64,000 nucleotides of DNA. It comes from Tetragonia tetragonoides (Eukaryota; Streptophyta; Magnoliopsida; Caryophyllales; Aizoaceae). This document shows, piece by piece, positions 34,800-47,300 of this stretch; positions within the stretch are counted from its first letter, which is position 1, and every line of letters starts with the position of its first letter. Made by a program: the position numbers and the translations under genes. Location: positions 16,343,001 to 16,407,000 of the forward strand of contig CM076153.1 in assembly GCA_038025085.1 (NCBI GenBank), written 5' to 3'. The notes beneath the pieces were generated by a model. It had not been told where the DNA came from and searched no databases. It worked only from the letters and a program-made list of their open reading frames with translations.

Positions 34800-37700
34800 T
34801 CCGTCTATGTCCCTTGTCCCAAGGAATAGTCTGGTCCTTCAAAATTGCTAATAACTTTGCACGAACTGAACTAAACTCACCCAGATTATTTGAGAAGCCA
34901 AAAACAAAGCCTAAATTATCCGACCCGGATTTGATTTAGCTGATTATGGCTCAACTTCAACTCATAGCTATAATTTAAAGATACCAGCAGTAGAATTTTA
35001 GGGAAAATAACTCAAACTTCAGCAACAAATAAATTCACCTGACCTATAGCCTGTAGATCAGTAGAGGAAAACATGATATTATGTAAATATCTTATAGATG
35101 TTGCATAGTCAGTCCACTTGGAAGAGAAAACTGCTCATAGCAGGATTTAGACTTTTCACAATGTAAAATAGAGAAGAAATAGCTCAAAATACATATATTG
35201 AAACACATAAGAGCCACTGTAGGCCCAATCAAACTCTACAATCTTGCCCACTTCCAAATCTGTACCTTTGTTGTTCAACATCGTGCTACAATGCAGACTA
35301 ATGTTGGACGTTGACCTTTTCCAGTAAGCCAGTGCATTTCTGTCTTTGTGTTCGAATTGACAGGTGATCAATATCTCAATTACATTGGTATTCCTTGCCA
35401 TAAAGAGAGCTAAGAAGAGACACAATCCGCAATCCTTGGCACGAATCCTTACCCTGAAATATGTTCTGGATCCTCAATATGCTTCCAGAATAACACCTAC
35501 TTCTTGTCTACCAAAAAAAAGGTTGTTTCCAACAGAGGGAAGCAGTCAGTAACAGCAAAATGAATACAAACAGAAGAATACAGTGGATCGGAAAATATAT
35601 TATACTCCTTACCTCCCTAAGTGATTCACCCATCTTCTTAGTTCATTTTTGTTTTTCTTTATGGTAGTTGCAATTTTTGGAGAGCCTAATGAGTAAATTA
35701 GTAGTCTATAGAAGCGCACACCACAAACTTACAATTTTCATAATAAAATATAATTATCATGAGGAGTCATCAAAAATAAAAAGAGAAACTATAACAGTTT
35801 GTATTAAATGGGAGTTGAACAATCTTAACAATAACATAATCAGTAACATTACTCCAGAATAACGTGCTTAAGGCCAAGCCAAAGATACACCCATAGAACT
35901 TACTACATTCGTCCACTGAAAATCAATCTACCACTAAGCGTACACCCTACTCATTTCTATGTCACAGTATGAAATCATCGGCTCCTTTTTCTGTACGCAT
36001 AAGCCCTATTCCTCCTTTGTACACTTACGACACTTAAAAAAAATTCAGATTAATTGAACAGACACCAGCACCCCCAGGTCATGATGCTACATTCATCACC
36101 ATTGACAAAGCCCTTTTAGAATTTAATTCAATGATCAGATGGCGATGTATGAAGTTCATTTACTTCTTAATTTTCCAGGCTATCAGATGGGGTTGATTTG
36201 AAACTCTTCTATTCAAAGGTGGGCAGCTTAACTAAGAAACTTTTTTTTCCTAATGCAATGAATCATCTATATCAGGCATACCGTTACTCTAGCAGCTTTA
36301 CATTGTCTTGTAATCCTACAACTCATGAAGTCATGTTTCACTATTTTCTTGTTGATCAGTATTTGAGATCCTTGATCGACTGTAGTGTTCTGGTGATTTT
36401 GTAATAATTCTTAAATGGGAATTTAGGGGTTTAATTTAGAATATGATAGCAATTGCAAAGGACAATAGTTAACAATTGAACGTAACAACTTTAGCTTACT
36501 CACAAACAGAAGGTCAAAGTATATGCACAGAGTAAGGTGACCCCGACCAAGTTAATTAATATCAGATTCTCACCACGTTAATATCAGATGAGGCACAGCT
36601 TTTTACTTTCATATTCTCCATGTAATCAGCAGTGTTACAAATTTAGCATACTAAAGCCCTTGTTGAGACAAAAAAGATCAATATGAAATAAAAATCATTC
36701 TCTATTTTCTAAAACCCTTGTTGTACTCAACTAATTGGCAGTCAGTAAGCAAACATATGCGCATAACAGAGCCAAATTCATCTAACCGTTAACAAAAAGA
36801 AACAACAAAAGGAACACTGAGGTATGAAAGAGCATAACCAAATTGCAAACTTATTAGAGCAACAAACTAAAAAAAGTAGAGATAAATTAGAGAAATTATT
36901 ACTGTATGAGAAATAAAATAACAGGAGGGGGCGGGGGGAAGACTTCCATTAAAGAGCAAATGTGAACTGAGAATGGAGATAGAGAGTTGATGGTGGAAGT
37001 TCTTACCTTTAGGGGGATCCCTGCTCCATCTATCATGTAAAAACACAATTAATAAGAAACACCGACCAAATGTGAACTGAGAATTTAGGGTAGTAAAAAA
37101 AAAGGAGAACATGAGAATGCATTAGAGACTTAGAATAACAACAAAATTAGTATGTTTAGCACAATTGAGTAGCAACTAAAATTAACAATCAGAAGCCAAA
37201 CAATGGTAATTGCTCTGACATAAATTTTCAGCAAAAGAAACACAATCTATCTAACTACAAAACAATAGCCACATTGAAATGTCTCAGAACAAAATAGGAA
37301 AAATGTTTTAGAGCATACTAGGTTTTGGGTATTGGAGGAGGGATTAATTGACATATGCCATGATAGCAAATAAAAATCCAAATCAAAACAGCAGAGGGTG
37401 GGGGGAGACATGATTTGATTTTATGAATTAAAATTGAAGAACAAACCTTTTAAAGTTAAACCTAGAATCTGTAACATGCTTATGGAGATTGAAGAACAAA
37501 CCTCATATTAATTTGTTGAAGGAAATTGATCGGTGCGAGAGGACATGCTCCAACATGCCAGGGTGGGTGACATGAGAGAGAGTGGAACTGATGGAGATGG
37601 AGATGGAGATGGAGATGGAGATGGAGATGGAGGATCTGAGGATGTCTGGAAGGAGAGAGATGTTTCCTTTGCAAGTGATTGTGAAACTCCTCAGATTGAT

Positions 37701-38100
37701 TCCACTTTAGATTAGATTTTACATTAGATTTTATTTCCTGAAGAGTACATATGCCTTGATTTGTTAACCGTTACTTATCGTTTTTAATTGATACGTTACG
37801 TCTGGTCTGGGTCTCACATCGATTGATGATTTTCTCCAAAATAATAGATTAATGATTTCCTTTTCTTTTTTTTTTCTTGAGTACATGACATAACACATCA
37901 ACATTCATTTGACACGTCATTGAACACCTCATCCGCTGATTTGTCAACCTCTGATTTAATATCTGTGTTTTAAACTAATTATATAAATTCCATAAAAAAA
38001 AAGAAAAAATAGAGAAAAAGAAAAAAGAGAGGAGAAAAGAAAGAGAAGAGTGATTAGTGAAGTGAAGTTTCCCTCCCCTCATCGTTCCGCCGTTGTTCTT
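34800..38100. other. Intergenic DNA upstream of HIT4
   Basis: No gene recognised. A minus-strand frame at 35156-35425 and others in this stretch show no known domain. A (GGAGAT)n microsatellite lies at 37591-37633. The last few hundred bases form the HIT4 promoter region. Confidence 0.5.
37591..37633. repeat. (GGAGAT)n microsatellite
   Basis: Seven tandem copies of the hexamer with no change, about 700 bp upstream of the HIT4 start codon. Confidence 0.95.
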
Positions 38101-38109
38101 ACGCCAGTT

Positions 38110-38300
38110 TTGAAATTTACATCTCTCTCTCTCTCTCTCTCCTCAAATTTCATCCTCCAATTCAACTCTTCCCTCTCCACCTCCATTTTCACATCTCTCT
38201 TTCTCTCTCCTCCCAAATTACATCTTGCTACTCTTCTCGTCACAAACCCTAAACCCTCTTTTCTCTCTCTCTAGATTCCCTTCTCTCTCTCTCCCTTTTG
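38110..38300 (+). promoter_or_regulatory. CT-rich leader (Y-patch-like) of HIT4
   Basis: Dense CT dinucleotide runs at about 38121-38142, 38200-38210 and 38262-38295 precede the start codon at 38316. Such pyrimidine-rich tracts are usual in plant core promoters and 5' UTRs. The transcription start cannot be placed by eye. Confidence 0.5.
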
Positions 38301-38315
38301 CTTTGTACAACATCA

Positions 38316-41300
38316 ATGGCGAAAAGGAAGCTCGCACAGAGAAAAACAGCAGCGGCGAAGAAAGCCGAAAAGATTGACACAACCAAAGAAGAGAACAATC
38401 ACGAGCCTCAAGAACAACAACAAGAAGAAGAGAAACAAACCAAGCAAGAGCAGAAAAAGGAAGAGCCGAAAATTGTTAAAAAAACTAGGAAGCGCGTTAA
38501 GCCTGAAACTGAGCCTGAGTACTTCGAAGATAAACGCAATCTGGTATAAATTTTTCTTCCCCTTGATTTAGTGCGGTTTTTTTTTTTCTTAATTTGAATT
38601 TACTTGTAAATTGTAATGTTGAATTAAGATAGGTGTTTTGTAGAGTCAAAAGTAGGGTTTTTGGGTTCGGAGATGTTTAATGCGTGGCATTGTGTGATTT
38701 TGTTTGGCAATGAGACGCTTTTAGTGTTGTTTTATTAGCTATTATGGTTCCAAAGATAAGTGCAATTTGATGTAATTTTGTTTCTCCCTTTTTCAGTGCT
38801 TTTGGTTGCTTGATTTTGACTTTGGTGTAATATTGATTTTTTATTGCTCATCAGGTGTAATATTGAATTTGTATAGTTGTGGTGTATGGTCAAAAGTAGG
38901 GTTTTTGGGTGAATTTTTGAGTTTGGGGATGCTTTGTGCTTGGCATTGTGTGAATTTGTTTCAACTATTAGCTGTTGTGATTCTAGTGCAGAACTTATTA
39001 GAATTGTGTGCTAATGTTTGAGTTTGTGTTAATGATTTGTGCTTAGCATTGCAGCAAATTCGTGTACTTTCTTTAAATTATATGATTATATCCTGTGGTT
39101 TGTGTGGTAATATTTGAGTTTATGAAATATTTGTGCTTGAGGTTGTGCTTTGTTTTTTTTGGTTATGCCAGCTATAACGGTTCTACTGCATATAATCAAT
39201 CATTGTTGGTTTAATACAGTTGGTTAGAGGAGTGCTAGTTTGGATGTTTCTTATTTGTTTTAAAAGTTTGAAAGGAAACATCTTTGTTGTAGCTTATTTC
39301 TCTTTGGTTTGTTTGTGTCTTTGGTGTAGAACAAGCCTTGAATGTATAATAATTTACTATTATTCTTGGCTTGTTTGACATGTTAGAATTGATGTAAATA
39401 GGAAAAGAATTGACATGTTAGAACAAGCCTTGAATGTATAATATTTTACTGAAGTTCCCTTTTCCCCTTTGCATTCAAAGTTTTCATAGATTTTGATGTT
39501 TTATGTGATTGGGAGGGCCGTAATAGAAGCATACCCCCCTCCCCAAGAAAAAGGAATCTCTCTATGGTACAGAAAAACTACAGGCTACTAATATCATTTT
39601 TAGTTTCAATTGATCAAAAAGAGTATTTTTTTATAGATCTCTTGGTGAATAGAGAGTATTTGTGGACTCATCTTGTTTATTCTGTTTTCCAGGAGGACTT
39701 ATGGAAACAAGTATTCCCTGTTGGTACAGAGGTCTGGTTCCGTTTTATTGATATGAACTCCACTTCTATGTTTTTTTTTTTTAATTTGTAGTGCTCAACT
39801 CTGTTGCTTAAGTTCGTATTTGAATGCAGTGGGACCAGCTGCACTTGGTCTACCAGTACAACTGGAATTTTACAAATTTGGAGGTAAGTTACATTGGCAG
39901 CTTAGTTTGATACTCTGTCAGCTTATTTGTTGCTTGGTGGTAATACTTCTTACCAGGAAGATCACTGATCGAATTGTTTATGTGTTCAACAGAATGCTTT
40001 TGAGGAGGGAGGAGAGCTACATGGCAAGAGGGTGTATCTCTTTGGGTGCACAGAGCGTATGTATCTTTTTCTCTCATATTTGATATTGTGGTTGAGTGAT
40101 GTCAATATTATAGTTTTTGGCCACGTGCTCACACATTTTGTGGCTTGTATCTCCAATTCAAGAGTTGGAAACTGTGTCTAGTTCATGCTGCTTTTATTTG
40201 AGCGTTGTCTTCTTTTCAGTCAATGAATTTCTTTGCACCCATCATCAATTCTTTTCTCGTATCACGTTTATGCAGCTCAAATGGTGCCTTTGAAGGGTGA
40301 GATGAAAATAACCCATGTACCTGTTGTTGTAGCGGTAAGTTGTTATTCTTAGTTAAGATTAATAATTGAATTTCTTTGTTGATAGATATGACGTGCTATC
40401 ATTTGCATTTTTCTGTAGCTACAAATTTTGTCTTTTTGCCCCGTCTTTTGTGTGTCGCTCATCTATCTGGTTGTAAATTGGTTTGTTATTCCTGAGTTTT
40501 TGTACGCTGATTGTTTCTCATAATTGAACAGGTTGTATCTCCTTTCCCCCCTTCAGATAAGATTGGCATTAACTCGGTCCAAAGAGAGGCTGAAGAAATA
40601 GTTCCCATGAAGCTTATGAAAATGGACTGGGTTCCATATATTCCTTTGGAGAATAGGTATTTGAACTATTGGTTTGATGGTGTATTTGAATATAATGATG
40701 TTGTTGCCTGCCCATTTGAAGTATCTGACCGTATTTTGTTTTCTCAATCTACAGGGCCAGCATGGTTGAAAGGTTGAAGTCAGAGATATTTATTTTGGGA
40801 TGCACTCAGAGAAGGTAAATTGAGACCAGCATCATCAAACTTTGCTGTTCTATTTCTTGAGTGAATTGCTTGAAATATTAAGAGCTTCTATTCTCTTTAT
40901 CTACAAAATTAAGAACTTGTGTTTCACAAAAATTTCTCAATTTATAAGTTTTGACTTTTGAGTCCAAAAGAAGACTGTCTCCTAATATGGTTTTGATTGC
41001 CACTTTCATTCTTGCTTATACTTTTTGAAGATTTTTCAGGGTGCTCCCTTCAATTTTTTTGGTGCATTCATGTTAAATCTCGTTACGTCTTCATTATGTG
41101 GATGTTCCATATGTTCCCTTGGAGTAGTGTGCATTTCACCCATATATGTGGATTCAGATGACCCTTTTGGTCGTTCAGCTTTCCTGGATGGTTGGTGTTA
41201 GTTCGATCCAATAGAAGTTGTCTTAGCTATTTTACTTTCACAAGATTGCTCCCTATTATTGATTAAAACATGCTAACAACATTTGTTAGGCTCTTATATA

Positions 41301-44300
41301 AGTGGTAATCATTTTACCCGTTTCTCTTCATTTGTCTCTATTGGTATTATATATTTTAGTTATTGATGGTGTGGGTGTGGGTGTGGGTGTGGGTGTGAAT
41401 GCGCTAGTGATAGGGATAGCCTTTTTCTGGGATGGCATCTGAAATTCTGAATCTTATGTTTATCTCAGAGATTAAGTGGCTTCTGATTAAGTGTTAACTG
41501 GCAATAATATTCTGCAGCCTGATTGCCTAAGAATATATTCATGTTAGGCTATTAGCAAACAAGTCATTAGACTACAAACATGGCCATGAACTGAGTCGAT
41601 TTTTTGATTCAGTTGTCCACTTCATTTTTGCAATTGAAAGATAGATAGCTTATGAATTATAACATTCAATCCTTAGAAGCCACATGTTGACAAAGTACTG
41701 TGCTAGACAATGCTATAAGATTGTATTAAGTTTCGAGGAGGGTATTTAGCATTCTGTGAGAGGACCCCGTCTTTACCCTTTTATCACGAAGGCATGAAGG
41801 TCGGGCAGTGGATTTCTGTTGTAGAGTGGAGGATTCTTGGAATCTTCAGTTAGATCGTCCTTTCCATGATGTAGATTTTGGGGAGCTTACCGCAGTGCTT
41901 GGGTTGCTGGATAAGTGGTCAACCGTGTAGTGACGACGATGTTAGAATCTGGAAAGGAGAAGCTTCAGGGGAGTTTTCTTCAAAATCGTTTCTTGCTTGT
42001 CTGAGTTCTGTCTTTACACTGTCATCCTTTTCCTATTGCCACTTTCCCGCGGAAGGCAAAAGTTCGTTTGAAAGTGAGAGCCTTTTTATGGACGTTGGCA
42101 CTGGGGAATATCAACACCAATGATCTGCTCCAGAGGAGATGACCAACGATGGTAGAATCTGGAAAGGAGAAGCTTCAGGGGAGTTTTCTTCAAAATCGTT
42201 TCTTGCTTGTCTGAGTTCTGTCTTTACAATGTCATCCTTTTCCTATTGCCACTTTCCTGCGGAAGGCAAAAGTTCGTTTGAAAATGAGAGCCTTTTTATG
42301 GACGTTGGCACTGGGGAATATCAACACCAATGATCTGCTCCAGAGGAGATGACCAACGATGGTATTCACCTGACGTGTGCTGTGTCGTGCCAGCAGTGAG
42401 TCATGTTAACATTTTTTTCTTCATTGTGACATGGCAAGTTCCGTGTGGAGTAAGCTATTTGGTGTTTCAGGGGAGTATTGGAATTTGGGTGTTCCCAGCC
42501 ACTGTATTGCCGTATTGGAGCTGCTGCAGGTTCATTTTTATGGGCTTTGGGAGAGATAAGGAGAAGCTATTGTGGCATAGTACTGTTTTCGCTATTGTAT
42601 GGTGTTTGTGGCTGGCGACAGATACTACAAGATTTTGTTCTAGGGGTATCCTGCCACCTGATTTGCTAGCTGTGGGCTAAGGTTGGGAGGGACATTTAGA
42701 AGTTACTCGATTTCTGATGTCCAGAGAAATTGGGCCAATTTGTAATTGTAACTTCTTTGGGAAGATAGCTCGTCTTGATTGCTGTTTTATCAACTTCATT
42801 AATATATATTCTCTTTTATAAAAAAGCAAACTGGGTTAGACAGTCAAAATGATTACTTCAAAATTGATGTAGGACATAAATATTGCATTTTGATCAGGTG
42901 TGGATGGAGATAGGGAACATCTGGTGAGTTGGGATAGGGTGTGCCTCCATAAGGTGGAAGAAGGGTTGGGTGTAGGCAAATTGGTTATGAGGAATATTGC
43001 CCTAATAGGCTGGCTTTGGCATTTTCCGCAGTAACCTGTTAGTCTTTGGCATTGGGTTATGGGGAGTAGGTATGGGTTGTACCAGAATGGTTGAGATACA
43101 CAATTGGCCCCAGGGGCTGCACATACAAGCCCATGGAAGTTCGTATCTCAAGTTCGCTGGACTTTCTTGCCTTTAGTCGAGTTGAAGTTAGGAAACGGTC
43201 AGAGGATTAGATTTGGGAGGATATTTGGCAGCCTTTGTCTGAGATTTCACTGAGTTTTTCAGCTCTCTACTTTGCATGGTGCTACTGTGGCTGAATTTTG
43301 TCGCACGCATACAGGTTCTTGCAACTTCCATCTGTAGAGAGCCCTTCAGGATTGGGAGAGACCGAGAGATGGATGAGCTCACAGTTTTACTTGATCTTTT
43401 GGAGTGTTCATTCTCTGACCGTCAGGACTCTAGGAGATGGGTTTGGCAATTATTTGGGTGAGGTCTCATGTAAGTCCTTTCCCCAACAGCTGGGTTTGCC
43501 TATTCCCTGGTGTTGGATAGGGTGAATAGTAATACTATTGATCAAGGTTGCACGGAAACGTGAAACGCGGAAACGCGAAACGTGAAACGTGAAACGTCAA
43601 TTCTCAAAAATGCCGGAAACGCGGAAACGTCCCCACAAAAAATATATTAAAAAAATAGAAACTGAAAATCAATAGGCGTTTCGTAGCCGTTTCGAAGGCG
43701 TTTCGTAGGCGTTTCGTTGGCGTTTTTTCATCAGTTTGGCGTTTCGGACGCGTTTTTTCTTCAGTATGGCGTTTCGCGCGCGTTTTTTTTTCAGCAAACC
43801 GTTTCTTTCGCGTTTTTTTTATGTCCAGCGTTTCGAGCGTTTCGAACGCGTTTCGGAAACGCGAAACGTTGCCTCTTTCACGTTTCGGTGCTTCATTGCT
43901 ATTGATCTTCATTAAAGGAGGCGTGGAATAAATATTGCATTTTGCTGATTAACTTCAAAAGTACTAAGGTGCCTAATTCATCTGTTTATGAGGTTGAATT
44001 GCATGTTGTGAACTTGGTGATTCATTTATTTTTTCCTTTTTTTGATCGGGTAAATTCTGTATTTCTTGCTAAATATGGATAGTTTTTTAGCTCCACGTTC
44101 ATCTTACTATTGCTGGACTGTGATGTGAATGGGCGAAGGGTTGCTCGGAAAAACCTTGGGTTGCGGAACAAGTTGAGATGACTTCATGTTGATACTTGCT
44201 TGTCTATTGTTTGAATGTGGTTTTTGCCGTTGATAATTGTTATTGTGAGTCATAATTTGCTTTTGTACAGCTATTGAGGCCTGAGCTTTGTTTTAATAGT

Positions 44301-47300
44301 TTTCTCTTGAAGCCTTTTGATACTGTTAGCTCGTTGCCCTCATAAGTTGTTTGATGAGAGAATATTTTGGTTTTCTGAATTATGTTGTCATTTACAATAT
44401 GTCTGAAATATTGCTGCAGGACTGCATTAAGACATCTGAAGGAAGATCGTGTTAAGAAGTTTGAGTATTGCTTGCCTTGTGAGTTTTTAACTTAACCTGT
44501 TATATTTTCAGAGATGAATTCAATGTCAAGCAGATAAAACTAGTCAGTTTGTTCAATACATTGAATAATGGTTACATCACATACATGTCTTTTAGTTGTG
44601 TTTTATTTCTTAAAAGTTAAAACTTACCTGTATGTTCTCAAGTACGATAAGGATTATTTATCATGGATTTACATGTCTACACTTCATTCTAGGTGAACAA
44701 CCTGAAAAAGTCCTTACAAAATACAAATCTTGCCTGCATAACAGGAACCCGTTCCTGACACTCCAAATCACTTCTAATTCAAGGTCAACTTTTGACAGTT
44801 TGTTATTCTAGGCTGGCTTGTAGCATATTCCTTTCACCAAGAAGTTTTTTGTTTATTAGTTTATTGTTTGTTTTTGTATTTTTATTTCGTTCTTGCTCTT
44901 TGCTAGTTAGGTGGTGATTGGTCGGTGTTCTCTTTAGTTTGCTAAGATAGGTGGATTAGATGGTTCAAGTTGTAGCTAGTATGTGCCAGGTGAATCAAGG
45001 GAGCTTGGCCCTCTGTCCCTCCTTAGTATGTACTATTAGCTGTAGATCCTATATTTGGAGATGAATGAGCCACTGGCTGTTTAGTAAAAGTAAAATCCCT
45101 AAGCGTTTGACAAAACTCATCTTTGGTATTTGGATTGCCATATTTGTACTTTTATTTCCTAGATTATGCTGTTTTGCTTATTTATGTGGTATCATTCTCT
45201 GCTGGTTATCTGATTAAGTGGCGCATGAGTGTTTGTTGTTTCTTTGCCTTGTGAAGTGGCTACGTTTATTGCTCATAATCATCTTGTCAAAAAGAAAAGA
45301 GATGGAAAACCTCTCTGATATGTTGTTATGGCTTCTGTATGCTTCATTCACATTCTCAGATACTGCCTATATGTTATTGTTTGTGCCAAAACAAGGGAAT
45401 TGAATGCTCAATGCTTCACTCTTCTTTACAGATTTCTATGATCCTTTGAAGGAGGACGAATTTGAACAGAGTACAATTGTGACAATTATGTATGATCTAA
45501 AAGAGAAAGTAAGATTAAACTAATCTTATGTAAACTCTGCTTTATTAGATTTAAGATATCTTTTGCAGATCAAAATGTAATGCTGGTAAATTGAGTTTGT
45601 TTTTTAGCTCCTGTGGTTTATATTTAGCTTTCCACAATTTATTTCCGCAGGAACAAGAACAAGAACAAGGACAAGAGCAAGAACAAGAGCAACAACAACG
45701 CCCTCCAGTATGGATCTTATGATCTTCACTTTCATTGCTTTGCTGTTGTGATTAAATCTAGTTTATCTTAATCACTCATATCCTTTACCTGTTGCAGATT
45801 GTTTGTGAATTTGATTGGGAGTTTGATGAAGTTGAGGTATGAAACCGACACTGGAAATCCTGGGCCAATTCACCTCATATTTTCTGTTGTTTGAACATTG
45901 AGTCTACGGAGTCTCTCTCTTTTTTCTTTTTCTTTTTTTTTTTTAAAATTTTTTTTTACCATGTTTCAAGCTTATTTTTGTATCGTCTTTGTCGTTATAA
46001 ATAGTCCATTAGTTCTTGCCACATTAAAAAGGAATGGATAGTCGCAAATGTGTTGTCACTTGCTTTAAGTATCTTTTTCCTGAGTACTTGGCTATACCTA
46101 ATTCCAGGAATTTACTGATAAACTCGTTGACGAAGATGAGGTACTTCCTGCAGATGAAAAGGGAGATTTTCAGGTGTTGATTTTACTATATAAAGTATCT
46201 TTCATTTGTACTTTCTGAATGCAATTTGAATATCAAACTTACTTAGGAAATGGTTTCAGGCGTTTGTGAAAGAAAAAGTACGGGAAGCTAAAAAGGCAAA
46301 TCGAGAGGTATGTGAACTGATGGAGTACACTAGATTATTGGCAGGGCGTGTGCATGTCTGTATGTATCATACATACAGACATACAGACATGCATAACTTT
46401 TATCATATCAGTGTATGATATGGGAGGCACGGATGTGGAAATATTTGGTACATGAAGCCGTAATCTGGTAGATATACTTATAGTCCGTTTGGAATCACAG
46501 GCAGGGGCGGAACCAAGGGGATGTTTGCAGGGGCCTTAGCTCCTCCCAGTATTCTAAACTTGGTTATATATAATATCATGCAACAAAAGATCATATATCA
46601 ACATGTAGCTCAGCTGTCTAAGATTTAAGTCACAACATGATGATGCTGTGTTTTTCCCGGGTTCGCGGACCATAAAGCTCATTTTCAGCTTTGTCTCGTT
46701 ATTTTCTTTGCATACGTTTCCTTTTATTTCAACATGTTCCTTCTATTTTTCTCAACACTATAAATAATATACTCCCTCCATTTCCCTTTAAACTTCCTAC
46801 TTGCTTTTTCGCGGTCTCCAATGTGGTACTTTGACCATAAACATCTATAAAAATATACATGTAAAATTTGTAAAAATTTGATATTTTGAAAATATATTTT
46901 AAATGGAATCTAATGCATATACTTTCAAATCATAATTTATAGAGATTTTTTACATTTTTAAGGTCAAAGTTTACAAAGTTTGACCTCAAAAAAGCAAATA
47001 AGAAGTTTGAAGAAAAACGGAGGGAGTAATGTTTACTATACACTTATTTACATATACAATCTCTAATACAATTGGTCCCCCCTATAAACAATTCTTGGTT
47101 CCGCCACTGATCACAGGAAGATATTTTCTGGCTTTTTATGTTGTGATGAGGAAGAACAGTTACCCCCTCTATATGAAAGAAGTGACTAGCCAACTTATTC
47201 CTATGGAAAAGCTGAACACAAATTTAATTGGATATATCAAACATTTATGCAAAGGATAATAGATAAAAATCTCAAACCAATCCAATTTATTTTCTGCCGT

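Noticed and set aside
35156..35425. Minus-strand 89-codon frame as a possible small gene
   Set aside because: No recognisable domain, no splice or context support, and length within chance expectation.
43604..43912. Minus-strand frame encoding repeated Lys-Arg-Thr-Glu units
   Set aside because: It is produced by the GAAACG/CGTTTC repeats of the fold-back element and has no independent support.
46354..46382. Perfect 14-bp hairpin (ATGTCTGTATGTAT) as a regulatory element
   Set aside because: It is a short ATAC/GTAT simple-sequence palindrome in a HIT4 intron, explained by repeat composition.
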